Shown here: piece by piece, positions 54,291-63,501 of the stretch
How positions within the stretch are numbered: the first letter of the stretch is position 1
Layout of the letters: the number at the start of each line of letters is the position of its first letter
From: Pedobacter sp. UBA5917
GTDB lineage: Bacteria; Bacteroidota; Bacteroidia; Sphingobacteriales; Sphingobacteriaceae
Length of the DNA: 64,000 bases
Direction of reading: 5' to 3'
NCBI RefSeq assembly: GCF_002432345.1
Contig: NZ_DJDT01000151.1
Coordinates: forward strand, 1-64,000
The notes under the pieces: generated by a model
Database searches by the model: none
What the model was told of the DNA's origin: nothing
Seen by the model: the letters and a program-made list of their open reading frames with translations, nothing else
Translations under genes and position numbers: made by a program

Positions 54291-55295
54291 TTAATCCCTG
54301 ATGATCAGTTTGGCCGGAATAATAACCTGCTGGTTATCTAGTTTGGTTTTGGACGAGAGCTGTTTAAGGATCAGCTTGATCACATTTTCTGCAATTTCCT
54401 CTAAAGGTTGCTGCAGGGCTGAAATACCAGGGGTATGAAGCTCAAAAGCCTCGTGATCATCGTAAGCAATAACCGCAAAGTCGTCTCCTATTTTCTTTTT
54501 AATCTGCTTCAATACCTTCAATCCACTAATTGCGAGGTAATTGGTTGCAAACAATACTGCATCAATGCTTTTCTGTTCGAAAAGTTTTTTCATCTGATCG
54601 CTTGTTTCGCTTTCTTCCTGGTTAAAATGGATTTTCAGCACAAGGCTTTCATCGTATTTGATCCCGTTGTCTTCTAATGCTTTTTTGTAGCCATCGTAGC
54701 GTTCAACAATCTGCTCAACATTGATATCGGTGGTTACAAGTGCGATATTTCTTTTACCCTGATCGATAAAATTCTGGATGGCCTGATAAGAAGCATTAAA
54801 ATGATCGGCCCCCACATAACTGGTGTTTATGTCAGGGAGTTTCCTATCAAAAAAGATTACAGGATTGCCATCATCCAAAAGCATCCGGATATCTTCTTCT
54901 ATCCCCATAATGGGCGAAATGATATAAGCATCTACCTTACGCGATTTAAACATGTTGATCAGCTCTTTCGCTTTATCAATGCTGTTTTCTGTACTCGAAT
55001 AAATGATTTTATAACCTCTTTTGTACGCTTTATCTTCGATTAATCTTGCTATCCGCGAAAAGAAGGAATTGGAAATATCCTCAATGATCAGCCCGATGAT
55101 ATTCGAATTACCGGTGCGCAAACTGCGGGCTATCTGGTTTGGTTTGTATCCGCTTTCGGCAATTATTTTTTCTACCTTTTCTATTACCGCCTCACTTATC
55201 GATTTCTCTTTTGCTTTACCGTTAATAATAAACGAAACGGTGGTAATGGATACATTTGCCTTAACAGCAATATCTTTGATGGAAAGCGATTTCAT
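54291..55295 (-). CDS. LacI-family transcription regulator
   Basis: A 334-residue regulator. The N-terminal helix-turn-helix (SIKDIAVKANVSITTVSFII, about residues 4-23) and hinge (NQIARSLRTGNSNIIGLII) are followed by a periplasmic-binding-protein-like sensor domain (about 65-330, including AVIAYDDHEAFELHTPGISA). It probably binds the 16-bp palindromes in this region, and an imperfect copy at 55394-55409 upstream of its own start suggests autoregulation. The sugar ligand is unknown but should be an intermediate of the pathway encoded here. Confidence 0.93.
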   Translation of the reverse strand: MKSLSIKDIAVKANVSITTVSFIINGKAKEKSISEAVIEKVEKIIAESGYKPNQIARSLRTGNSNIIGLIIEDISNSFFSRIARLIEDKAYKRGYKIIYSSTENSIDKAKELINMFKSRKVDAYIISPIMGIEEDIRMLLDDGNPVIFFDRKLPDINTSYVGADHFNASYQAIQNFIDQGKRNIALVTTDINVEQIVERYDGYKKALEDNGIKYDESLVLKIHFNQEESETSDQMKKLFEQKSIDAVLFATNYLAISGLKVLKQIKKKIGDDFAVIAYDDHEAFELHTPGISALQQPLEEIAENVIKLILKQLSSKTKLDNQQVIIPAKLIIRD

Positions 55296-55393
55296 CTGGT
55301 TGGAATTCTTTTAAGTTAATCGATTCAAAGCTAAATAAAAATTGCAGTTTTTAAATTTTTGCCCTTTATAATAGTGCAATTTAACATTTTTTA

Positions 55394-55409
55394 TGTTAAT
55401 CGTTTTAGA
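55394..55409. promoter_or_regulatory. LacI-type operator-like site before the regulator gene
   Basis: TGTTAATCGTTTTAGA keeps one good half (CGTTTTAG) and a poor half. It is 98 bases upstream of the lacI-type start codon. Confidence 0.45.
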
Positions 55410-55458
55410 AACCGCTGCTAAAGGTTAATACGATCTAAAAATAGCCCCATTAAACAAC

Positions 55459-55483
55459 AAAAGGCGCTTTTTAAGCGCCTTTT
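55459..55483 (-). terminator. Terminator of susD pair 3
   Basis: AAAAGGCGCTT (55459-55469) and AAGCGCCTTTT (55473-55483) form a perfect 11-bp stem with a TTT loop. It ends in CTTTTGTTG on the minus strand, 9 bases after the susD stop codon. Confidence 0.85.
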
Positions 55484-55492
55484 GTATCAAAA

Positions 55493-57166
55493 TTAATATC
55501 CGGGATTTTGGGTGAGTTTAGGATTAAGATCCCGTTGCCTTTGCGGGATAGGGTATAATGCCTTTGTTGCTGATGAGGCTGTGTGGTCCCACCAGGTTCC
55601 GCTAACAAATTTACCAAAACGGATCAGGTCGTCTCTTCTGAAACCTTCAAATATAAATTCCCTGCCACGCTCGGCCAGAAGTTCATTTAAATCGAGGGTT
55701 GCAGTTGTATAGGCTTTAGCATCGCGTATGGCAGGTGCATAAGCCCGTTTTTTAGTGGTATTTATAAGTGCTACGGCTTCTGCATTTGCACCACCGCTTT
55801 TGCGCATCAGTGCTTCGGCCTTGGCAAAGTAGATCCATGTTAAGCGGTAAACATTCCAATCGGTATTATTATAGTTCGGATCGGGCTGAACAGCTGTATA
55901 AGTAGTGCCATTGCTTACAAAACCCGGGATCGAATTACCCAATTTGTATTTATTGAAACGCACACCACTGTTCTCTTCGCCTTCGCTCATATTGGAAACG
56001 GTAGAACCCGATTTGTTTTTCCTGATGTTATCTACAAAAACCAATGGCTGGCCCTGGTATTCAACTGTACCTAATACGGCCCTGGTTTTAACGTTGGTAT
56101 CGGCGAATTTGTATTGTGGCCCAATTAGCAGCCATTCCTTTTTACGTCGGTCATCAGTCTCGTAAGTATCGTAAACCCCTGGAATAAGCACAATACCATC
56201 ATTACCGTTTCTACCGCCACCATAAATATCTTTTTGGGCAAAATGATAAAATTCGCCTGTCCATGATGGTTCAAATTTGGCCCTTGTATAATCGTAGGCG
56301 ATAGAAAATATCACTTCTTTAGACAGGTCGTTTGTATTTTTAAATTGGTCGGTTATTGTAGTATCCAATTGCATTGTACCATTTTGACCGCCTGCTTCGT
56401 TATTGATCAGTTTATCGGCAGCAGCAATACAATCATCCCAACGGGGAGTACCCGACCATACTTCGGCATTTAAATAAAGTTCTACCAGCATGGCATAACC
56501 GCTTGCCTGGCTCATCCTTCCCAGCATTGCCCTCGATAATTTCGGCACATTATTGATATTGTCTTTAATTTCTTTCTCAACAAAATCGAATACTTCCTTT
56601 CTGCTCGAAGTAGTTGGATAAACCGGATTTGCAGGATCGGCCGGTTCGGTTACAATAGGTACACCACCAAATAAATCCATCAGTTTCAGGTAGTGAAAAG
56701 CACGCAGCAATTTCAGTTCAGAAATAAACTCGTCCTTCTCCTTCTGGGTAATTCCCATTGACGAAATGTCGCGTGTACCGATGTTTGCAATCGGATCGTT
56801 ACAATATCCGATACCACCATAAATTAACGACCACGCATTGTTTAAACCTGCTTCATCAACAGTCCAGCTATGGTAATGGAGTCTTTTCCATTTTCCGCTA
56901 TCTTCGCCATGCGGCCCTTTTGTAGGCCAGGCGAGCTGATCAGCAGATAACTCTGCCGGTCTCCACCATCCATCCTGCCCCGATGGTGTTACCCAGGCAT
57001 TGGCATGTGTGTACGGACGTAAAACAGCTGATAATACTTCGTTTTTATTGGTATAAAATTTATCAGAAGGAATCTGATCGTACGCATTCTCATCTAACTT
57101 GGTACAGGCACTTACTATACCAACCAATAAAATTAATGCTGTATGTAATATTGATTTATTTTTCAT
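55493..57166 (-). CDS. SusD/RagB-family outer-membrane lipoprotein (pair 3)
   Basis: A 557-residue lipoprotein (Cys21 in VGIVSACTKLDENAYDQIPSD). SusD markers are ELKLLRAFHYLKLMDLFGGVP near 150-170, a YAMLVELYLNAEVW segment, LAERGREFIFEGFRRDDLIRFG near 500-520, and the closing NPGY. It starts 10 bases after susC pair 3, so they form an operon with a terminator directly after. The nearby lacI-type gene is downstream but has its own operator. Confidence 0.94.
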   Translation of the reverse strand: MKNKSILHTALILLVGIVSACTKLDENAYDQIPSDKFYTNKNEVLSAVLRPYTHANAWVTPSGQDGWWRPAELSADQLAWPTKGPHGEDSGKWKRLHYHSWTVDEAGLNNAWSLIYGGIGYCNDPIANIGTRDISSMGITQKEKDEFISELKLLRAFHYLKLMDLFGGVPIVTEPADPANPVYPTTSSRKEVFDFVEKEIKDNINNVPKLSRAMLGRMSQASGYAMLVELYLNAEVWSGTPRWDDCIAAADKLINNEAGGQNGTMQLDTTITDQFKNTNDLSKEVIFSIAYDYTRAKFEPSWTGEFYHFAQKDIYGGGRNGNDGIVLIPGVYDTYETDDRRKKEWLLIGPQYKFADTNVKTRAVLGTVEYQGQPLVFVDNIRKNKSGSTVSNMSEGEENSGVRFNKYKLGNSIPGFVSNGTTYTAVQPDPNYNNTDWNVYRLTWIYFAKAEALMRKSGGANAEAVALINTTKKRAYAPAIRDAKAYTTATLDLNELLAERGREFIFEGFRRDDLIRFGKFVSGTWWDHTASSATKALYPIPQRQRDLNPKLTQNPGY

Positions 57167-57176
57167 TGTTATATTA

Positions 57177-60100
57177 TTAAAAGCCTACGTTAACACCAAA
57201 TAAAAATGATCTTGTGCTTGGGTAAGCACCGCGGTTATCGATACCCGGCCCTAAACCTGTATCCTGGATAAAATCAGGATCATTTCCTGAATATCCGGTG
57301 ATGGTAGCTAAATTCTGTCCGGTTGCATACACACGGATGTTACGGACCATTTTGGTTTTAAGTTTGAAATTATAACCGATGGTTACCTCGTCAAGCTTAA
57401 CATTTGTTCCATTTTCGAGATAATAATCAGAATACATATAGGTATCCTTAATCTGGCTGTATTTCCCGAATGCTTCTGCTAAATAGTTGATACCCGAGAT
57501 TGATGGATTGCCATAAGAAAGTGCAGTGGTATTTAAAATCTGGTAATCAAATTTACCGCGTAAAAATACCCTGAAATCAAAATTCTTATAGGTAAAGTTT
57601 GCAGTATATGAGGCATAATATTTCGGGATAGCGTTACCTATTGGAGCAAGATCTGTTAAGTTTTTATCTTTCGAATAATTGATCTGATCGTTACGCACGG
57701 CCTGTCCGTTTCTGTTATAGAACAACCACTTTCCATCGGCATCAAAACCGGCAAAACGTTTGCCCCAAAATACACCGAGGTTTTCTCCCTCGTATGTGGT
57801 AATGGCATCGCCAAGATCCCCGGCACCGCCAATAGCACCAAAGGTTTTATATTTAACGGTATAAATATCATTTGAATAAGAATCCAGGGTATTTTTGATT
57901 GTGCTACCGGTAAAATCCATGCTAAAAGTAAAATCTTTGGTTTTAATGGCCTGGTACGATAGCGCAAGTTCGATACCTTTTGATGAAATCTGGCCAACAT
58001 TGGCAAAAATGCTCGATTGAACATAAGGTGGCTGAGGGGTGGTGTAGGTATCCAGCAAATCTTTGGTTGTACGTTTAAATACATCTAAAGCACCCGTTAA
58101 CTTACTGTTGAATAAAGTAAAATCAGCACCGATATTCAGCTCGCGTTTGCTTTCCCATTTAAGGAAAGGATTGGCATTTCGGCTCGGCCCGTAAGTTTCG
58201 CGGTAAGCACCATCAGGGTATAAATATTTTCCACCGGTACTTAAAGTAACCCTTGAGGCATTGTTCTGGAAACCTGAGTTACCGGTAACACCATAACCGG
58301 CCCTTAACTTTAAACTGTTAACCCATTTTATGTTTTCCATAAATTTTTCCTGGCTAACATTCCATCCAACCGATACAGCCGGGAAATTCCCCCATTTATT
58401 GTTATCACCAAACCTTGATGAGCCTTCTCTCCTTAAAATAAACTGGGCCAGGTATTTTCCATCGAATGCATAATTAATACGGCCAAAGAAAGCGATTAAT
58501 GTATTATCATTTTTAAAACTTCCCATCGCAGCTTTACCATCGGCAAGTGCCTGGCCAGCGTTTAAATTGTCTTCGTGAAACTGATCATTTAAGAAACCAC
58601 GGTTGCTCGCCTTTGCGCCTTCTTCGATATAATAGCGATAACTATAACCTGCCAATGCAGTAAATGAATGTTTATCGGCAATGGTTTTGGTATACTGTAA
58701 AGTTGGCTCGAGGGCAAAACTCTGTGATAAGAAATTATTTTTGAAGGCATAGCCCCCGTTAGGATAATCGCTGTTCTCAACAGAATTTTCACTGGCTATA
58801 TTGGCATAACCGCCATCCACATAACTGTCTCTCTGTACCGAACCAAATACAGTACCTTTTAAACCTTCGATAATATCTAAATCGGCCTTAATATCTGCCG
58901 AACTGGTCTGCTGTTTACGGTAACTGGTTTCCTGAAATAAACGCGCAAACTGATTGGTACTCTGGTTATCATAATAATATGAGCCATCGGGGTTATAGAT
59001 CAGCTTTGTCGGATTTTTTGTTGCTTCTTCTTCCCAACCGCTCCCTGCCAGCTCATTATCAAAAAAGTCAATCCTTGTTCCGTTAGAAAGTAAATTGGCA
59101 TTATTAAAATTGGTTGCCAGGTTCATCTGTACATTCAATTTATCGTTCAGGCCTTTTTGATTTACGTTTAGCCTTAGGGTATATTCTTTACGGCCATTCT
59201 CTAACGCAATACCTTGTAAATCCCTGTAATTTATACTGGCCCGGTAACTGGTTTTGTCGGATCCTCCGGATAAAGAGAGGTTATGATTTTGTGAAAGGTT
59301 GTTATGGTTAACCAGGCGATCGTACAGATCTTCGCTACCTCCATAATCGATGGCATTAATCTGGCCCGAAGCAATTTTCTGCCTAAACTCATCGGCCGTT
59401 AAAAAGTCCAGACGGTTCTGGATAAATTCTTTTCTCACATAGGCAGAGTAATTAAAGGTTGGTGCACCTGGTTTTCCTTTTTTAGTGGTAATTAAAATTA
59501 CACCCGCATTTGCGCTCGTACCATAAATAGCTGCCCCTGAGCCGTCTTTTAGTACGTCGACTGATAAGATATCGTCCTGCTGCAACAGATCGGGATTACC
59601 GCCGGGTATACCGTCGATAACAAATAACGGACTTGCGCTTCCAGTTACCGAAACTACTCCCCTTAACTGTACACTGGGCCCGGAGTTAGGGTTCGAACTG
59701 CCGCGTGTAATGTTTAATCCGGCAACTTTACCCTGTACCAGATCGATGGCACTACGGGCACCACTTTGCCTAAATTGGGCCGTATCTACGTGGGCTACAG
59801 ATGAAGTAACTTCTTTTGTTTTTAATGTTCCATAACCTACAACCACAACTTCATCAAGTTTTTGTGATTGTGACGGGACCAAAGCAATAGTTAATGGTGT
59901 AGCACCATTACCTGCCGGAACAGATTTGCTTTGATAACCGATGTAACTGAACACCAGCACATCGGTTGGCGACGTTACATTGATGCTGAACTTACCGTTT
60001 TCCTGTGTTACGGTACCACCGGTTTTGCCCTGGATTTTAATCCCAACACCTGGCAAACCGATTTTCTGTTCGTCTACAACAGTACCGGTAATTGTTTTTT

Positions 60101-60392
60101 GTGCGGCCGATGTTCCTGCGGCTGCAGGCGTTGCAGGTGCCGTTGTAGCTGGTGCCTGTGCCGGACTGGTAGTTGGCCTTGCGCCACCCAATGGATTTTC
60201 GGGCGCTTTTACCGAATCGGCAGGTTTTGCAACCGGAACCTTTTTGGTTGTGTCTTGTTTTTTAGTTGTATCCTGCTGAAAATAATAGCGGTTTAAAATA
60301 TTTTTTTCGCTCTTAATTTTTGCAAACAACTGGGGGCTTGAAAGTAGGACGAGGCATAGGAATCCTGTCATCCTGAGTAAAATGTTTTTCAT
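57177..60392 (-). CDS. SusC/RagA TonB-linked outer-membrane transporter (pair 3)
   Basis: A 1071-residue transporter. The signal peptide (to about residue 24, QLFAK) is followed by an unusual ~80-residue spacer: a QDTTKK duplication, then a Pro/Ala/Thr-rich stretch (PATTAPATPAAAGTSA). The carboxypeptidase-regulatory-like domain begins at about 102 (KTITGTVVDEQKIGLPG). A TonB-box-like DEVVVVGYGTLKT, the plug with GVVSVTGSASPLFVIDGIPGG and a barrel ending in FGVNVGF follow. A GTG two codons upstream (60398) is a possible but unlikely start. A weak LacI-type site lies at 60493-60508. Confidence 0.94.
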   Translation of the reverse strand: MKNILLRMTGFLCLVLLSSPQLFAKIKSEKNILNRYYFQQDTTKKQDTTKKVPVAKPADSVKAPENPLGGARPTTSPAQAPATTAPATPAAAGTSAAQKTITGTVVDEQKIGLPGVGIKIQGKTGGTVTQENGKFSINVTSPTDVLVFSYIGYQSKSVPAGNGATPLTIALVPSQSQKLDEVVVVGYGTLKTKEVTSSVAHVDTAQFRQSGARSAIDLVQGKVAGLNITRGSSNPNSGPSVQLRGVVSVTGSASPLFVIDGIPGGNPDLLQQDDILSVDVLKDGSGAAIYGTSANAGVILITTKKGKPGAPTFNYSAYVRKEFIQNRLDFLTADEFRQKIASGQINAIDYGGSEDLYDRLVNHNNLSQNHNLSLSGGSDKTSYRASINYRDLQGIALENGRKEYTLRLNVNQKGLNDKLNVQMNLATNFNNANLLSNGTRIDFFDNELAGSGWEEEATKNPTKLIYNPDGSYYYDNQSTNQFARLFQETSYRKQQTSSADIKADLDIIEGLKGTVFGSVQRDSYVDGGYANIASENSVENSDYPNGGYAFKNNFLSQSFALEPTLQYTKTIADKHSFTALAGYSYRYYIEEGAKASNRGFLNDQFHEDNLNAGQALADGKAAMGSFKNDNTLIAFFGRINYAFDGKYLAQFILRREGSSRFGDNNKWGNFPAVSVGWNVSQEKFMENIKWVNSLKLRAGYGVTGNSGFQNNASRVTLSTGGKYLYPDGAYRETYGPSRNANPFLKWESKRELNIGADFTLFNSKLTGALDVFKRTTKDLLDTYTTPQPPYVQSSIFANVGQISSKGIELALSYQAIKTKDFTFSMDFTGSTIKNTLDSYSNDIYTVKYKTFGAIGGAGDLGDAITTYEGENLGVFWGKRFAGFDADGKWLFYNRNGQAVRNDQINYSKDKNLTDLAPIGNAIPKYYASYTANFTYKNFDFRVFLRGKFDYQILNTTALSYGNPSISGINYLAEAFGKYSQIKDTYMYSDYYLENGTNVKLDEVTIGYNFKLKTKMVRNIRVYATGQNLATITGYSGNDPDFIQDTGLGPGIDNRGAYPSTRSFLFGVNVGF

Positions 60393-60492
60393 TGGCACTC
60401 ACTAGTTTAGTTTATAATCAGTTAACGCAATGCGGTCAAATTTTACTAAATTAATAAGAGCAACGGGATTAATTAGTTATCTATAGGTTTTC

Positions 60493-60508
60493 CGCAAAAC
60501 GATTTAGT
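60493..60508. promoter_or_regulatory. LacI-type operator-like site before susC pair 3
   Basis: CGCAAAACGATTTAGT: CAAAACG and ATTTAGT agree with the consensus except at the inner T. It is about 100 bases upstream of the start codon. Confidence 0.45.
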
Positions 60509-60671
60509 AACGTCTTAAAGGGCATATTGTTTCAAAAAAGTTTAAACAGCACCTAAAATGTTACGTTATAGGTAAAATAAAAATTCACTAATAAAATGCG
60601 CTAAAATTAGATTACGGGTGTGATTTCAGTCGTTTAGAATGAGTGTAACGGCTTAGGGAAATCTTTATGAT

Positions 60672-60716
60672 TGGATTATAAATCCATAGCTCAAAGATCC
60701 GGATTACAAATCCGGA
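60672..60716. repeat. Two adjacent small hairpins (GGATT/AATCC type)
   Basis: TGGATT-ATA-AATCCA (60672-60686) and TCCGGATT-ACA-AATCCGGA (60698-60716) are perfect small stems with triloops and no T-run. They look like a separate dispersed repeat class, located just after lpxB on its 3' side. Confidence 0.65.
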
Positions 60717-60755
60717 CCAATATCAGCGGAATACCACGTACAGAAAACGGCATTC

Positions 60756-61862
60756 CTAACTCTTTAATTTTTCTACAATCAATTTGGCTGTTTTAGCGGA
60801 AGCACCAGGTTTGCCCATTAATAAAAGTAGTTCATCATAGTTTTTCAACATCTCGTCCCTACCGGTTCCGCCCAAAATAATCTGTAATTCGCTGCTAACT
60901 TTTTGCGTATTGCAATCTTCCTGGATAAGTTCGGTTACAATCTTTTTATTTACGATGAGGTTAACGAGCGAGATAAACTTAATCTTCACCAGCATTCTCG
61001 CAATTGCGATTGAAATGGCACCTCCCTTATATACCACTACCTGTGGCACTTTAAACAGTGCGGTTTCTAATGTGGCCGTTCCGGATGCTACAATGGCCGC
61101 GTGCGCATGATACAATAAATTATAGGTATTGCTAAAAAGAAGTTTAACTTTTTTATCTCCTGTAAACTGATGGTAATAAGCTTCGGTAAAAGTTGGTGCT
61201 GCCGCAATGGCAAAAATATAACCGGGGTATTTTTCTGTTATGCTCAACATTACCGGCAACAAACGCTCTATTTCCTGTTTGCGGCTACCGGGCAATAAGG
61301 CAATAATCTTTTCTGCACCCAGCTGGTGGTTTTCGCGGAAGTTTAAATCGGGTGTAAACTGCGCAATTTCGTCCAGAAGCGGATTGCCCACATAATCTAC
61401 TTCCATGCCCCATTCTTTATAAAAATCGACCTCGAATGGCAGAATACAGAACATGTGGTCTACAATTCTTTTTATTTTTAGTACCCTCTTCTGGTTCCAG
61501 GCCCAAACTTTTGGCGAAATATAATAACATACCTTTATGCCATTGGCTTTTGCAAACTCGGCAATTTTGAGGTTAAAACCTGGGAAATCGATCAAAACCA
61601 GTACATCGGGTTCCCAATTTAAAATATCTTCCTTGCAGGCTTTAAGGTTTCTAAAAATGGTCCTTAAATTCAAAATCACTTCGGTAAAGCCCATAAAGGC
61701 CATTTCGGCATAATGCTTAACCAGTTCTCCACCTTCGTCATGCATTTTATCCCCACCAAAATACCTGAATACAGCATCGCCATCCTCCTGTTTTAAGGCC
61801 TTCATTAAATTGGCGCCATGTAAATCGCCTGATGCTTCTCCGGCTACGAGGTAGTACTTCAT
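60756..61862 (-). CDS. lpxB: Lipid-A-disaccharide synthase
   Basis: A 368-residue glycosyltransferase that joins UDP-2,3-diacylglucosamine to lipid X in lipid A synthesis, at the cytoplasmic face of the inner membrane. Family markers are the opening MKYYLVAGEASGDLHGANLM, FRYFGGDKMHDEGGELVKHY, LVLIDFPGFNLKIAEFA, YYISPKVWAWNQKRV and LPFEVDFYKEW, the GNPLLDEI loop and the nucleotide-binding LLPGSRKQEIERLLP. The conserved ATSGTATLE-type segment reads VASGTATLETALFKVPQVVVYK. Length is normal. It lies downstream of surE and a small membrane protein on the same strand, separated by a variable tandem repeat. Confidence 0.96.
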   Translation of the reverse strand: MKYYLVAGEASGDLHGANLMKALKQEDGDAVFRYFGGDKMHDEGGELVKHYAEMAFMGFTEVILNLRTIFRNLKACKEDILNWEPDVLVLIDFPGFNLKIAEFAKANGIKVCYYISPKVWAWNQKRVLKIKRIVDHMFCILPFEVDFYKEWGMEVDYVGNPLLDEIAQFTPDLNFRENHQLGAEKIIALLPGSRKQEIERLLPVMLSITEKYPGYIFAIAAAPTFTEAYYHQFTGDKKVKLLFSNTYNLLYHAHAAIVASGTATLETALFKVPQVVVYKGGAISIAIARMLVKIKFISLVNLIVNKKIVTELIQEDCNTQKVSSELQIILGGTGRDEMLKNYDELLLLMGKPGASAKTAKLIVEKLKS

Positions 61863-61870
61863 ATTTATGG

Positions 61871-62060
61871 ATGATGTTTGATGTAAAATGGAAGATGTAG
61901 TTTTCCTCTCGTCCTTAGCATTTTATGTATGATGTTTGATGGAAGATGCAGTTTTCCCCTCGCCCTTATTATTTTATGTATGATGTTTGATGTAGAATGG
62001 AAGATGTAGTTTCCCCTCGCCCTTATTATTTTATGTATGATGTTTGATGGATAATTGAAG
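61871..62060. repeat. Tandem repeat of 51-58-bp units
   Basis: Each unit begins ATGATGTTTGATG and carries GGAAGATG.AGTTTTCC and CTCGCCCTTATTATTTTATGT. Units start at 61871, 61929 and 61980, with a partial one at 62037. They differ by small insertions (58, 51 and 57 bp). Continuing degenerate TGGAAGATGTAATATGG-like copies extend to about 62160. A 72-codon open frame across it has a repeated amino acid pattern but is only the repeat read through. Confidence 0.88.
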
Positions 62061-62156
62061 AGGTCGTTTTGTTCCTCTTCCATATTACATCTTCCATTTT
62101 TTTAATGAAGAATGGAGAACAATATTTTTCCCATCATCCATATTACATCTTCCATA

Positions 62157-62429
62157 TTACATTACTTTATATGCAAAAAACACAAAAGCGCACAAAAAGG
62201 TTGCGGCCAATATGCCCCTTCCGATATTTTCCTTATTGTATTTAAAAAAAATCTGCATGGTATAGGCATTTACCGCAATACCACCGATATATAATAAATC
62301 TGCTTTGGCAAGGTAGGTTACATGGTGGATAATGTACCATGCAATGGAACAAAAGATTGCAGGGATAAGCAAACCAATGCCCAAACCTACCCATGCCGAA
62401 TTATTTAACTTCTTTAAACGATCGATCAT
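62157..62429 (-). CDS. Small membrane protein of unknown function next to surE
   Basis: A 90-residue protein with a short basic N-terminus and three membrane segments (about 14-35, 42-60 with a short break, 70-88). The closing LAATFLCAFVFFAYKVM is hydrophobic to the end. It follows surE by 7 bases, so it is cotranscribed with it. I do not recognise a family. The fixed position between surE and lpxB suggests a conserved envelope protein. Confidence 0.6.
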   Translation of the reverse strand: MIDRLKKLNNSAWVGLGIGLLIPAIFCSIAWYIIHHVTYLAKADLLYIGGIAVNAYTMQIFFKYNKENIGRGILAATFLCAFVFFAYKVM

Positions 62430-62436
62430 TGTAACA

Positions 62437-63279
62437 CTAACCTAAATTAATGCCATCGGGCGCAGCAACATTTGTGCCTTTACCCTCTGGTTTTGTACCG
62501 TCGCTGCCGATAAAATCCCAACTGTTGAGTGTCTGTATGGCATGGTGCGCGGTTAAATCGAACTGTACCGGAACAATAGAAACATAATGGTGTTCCAACG
62601 CCCAGTTATCGGTATCTTCACCTTTATCAAAATTCTCAAAAACGCCGGTTAACCAATAGTAAGGGCGTTTGTAGGGATCGGTCCTTTCTTCAAACTCTTC
62701 CATCCATTTGGCATTGGCCTGGCGGCAAATTTTAACCCCTTTTATGTTATCTTTCGGAAAGTTAACGTTTAACAGGGTACCTTCGGGCAGACCGTTGGCC
62801 AAAACCTGTTCGCAGATATTTTTAATGTATTTTTTAGTGTGGCTGAAATCGGCATCGGCTGCAAAATCATCCAAAGAGAAACCTACCGATGGAATTTTTT
62901 CTATTGCTCCTTCTACCGCGGCCGACATGGTGCCTGAATACAATACATTAATAGAATTATTTAACCCATGGTTGATCCCGGATACACATAAATCGGGCTT
63001 TTTACCCTTGAAAATCTTATTTACGGCAATTTTAACACAATCAACCGGTGTACCGCTGCATTTATACATTTCGACACCTTCGTAAAGCTCAACTTTATCA
63101 AAACGGATCGGCCTGCCAATGGTTATGGCATGCCCCATGCCACTCTGCGGACTATCTGGTGCAACCACCACAACATTGCCCAGCTCCTGCATTACCTCCA
63201 TTAAATTTTTAATACCCGTAGCTGTAATACCATCGTCGTTTACAACTAAAATATTTGGTTTTGTGCCCTGCTTTGTCAT
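62437..63279 (-). CDS. surE: 5'/3'-nucleotidase SurE
   Basis: A 280-residue phosphatase with nucleoside monophosphate specificity. The metal site is VVNDDGITATGI (about 13-24). It continues with VVAPDSPQSGMGHAITIG, SGTPVDCVKIAV, and VSGINHGLNNSINVLYSGTMSAAVEGA (about 99-125). Slightly longer than the E. coli enzyme at both ends, as in other Bacteroidota. It heads the run surE, small membrane protein, lpxB. A CAA/TAAAAATA pair on the plus strand (63285-63316) reads as TTG-N21-TATTTTTA on the minus strand, giving a nearly leaderless promoter. Confidence 0.95.
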   Translation of the reverse strand: MTKQGTKPNILVVNDDGITATGIKNLMEVMQELGNVVVVAPDSPQSGMGHAITIGRPIRFDKVELYEGVEMYKCSGTPVDCVKIAVNKIFKGKKPDLCVSGINHGLNNSINVLYSGTMSAAVEGAIEKIPSVGFSLDDFAADADFSHTKKYIKNICEQVLANGLPEGTLLNVNFPKDNIKGVKICRQANAKWMEEFEERTDPYKRPYYWLTGVFENFDKGEDTDNWALEHHYVSIVPVQFDLTAHHAIQTLNSWDFIGSDGTKPEGKGTNVAAPDGINLG

Positions 63280-63284
63280 GCCGG

Positions 63285-63316
63285 TAAAAATACAGAATTA
63301 TAATTTCAGGGCACAA
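63285..63316 (-). promoter_or_regulatory. Possible surE promoter
   Basis: On the minus strand: TTG (63316-63314) and TATTTTTA (63292-63285, one mismatch to TAnnTTTG), spacing 21 nt. The surE start codon is six bases downstream. Confidence 0.35.
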
Positions 63317-63404
63317 TAAACCGTGATTTATATGCTGAAATCATTTATTCCAATCCTTTTAGTTCCTAAATAAAAAATATTTTCGTTCGATAGGGGAAAG
63401 CATT

Positions 63405-63412
63405 TATATTTG
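63405..63412 (+). promoter_or_regulatory. -7 box of the M16 peptidase gene
   Basis: TATATTTG is an exact match to TAnnTTTG. The -33 region is TTTTCG, a partial match. It predicts a leader of about 83 nt to the start codon at 63502. Confidence 0.5.
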
Positions 63413-63501
63413 GATAAATAACTTATTAAAAATGAACGCTGTATTTGGATCTTCCTTTCAACAACCGGATACTGCTCATGATCATAAAACCAAACCAAAC
63501 A

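Larger units (their letters stand above)
60399..60755. other. Non-coding spacer between susC pair 3 and lpxB
   Basis: No gene is seen. It contains a weak LacI-type operator (60493-60508) and a pair of small hairpins at 60672-60716. The susC promoter must lie here but I cannot assign it. Confidence 0.5.

Noticed and set aside
30369..60398. Integrated mobile element carrying the utilisation region
   Set aside because: No integrase, transposase, tRNA edge or conjugation gene was found in or around it.
61865..62083. 72-codon minus-strand reading frame with a repeated amino acid pattern
   Set aside because: It is the tandem DNA repeat read in one frame; there is no start context and the repeat unit lengths are not consistent with selection on a protein.
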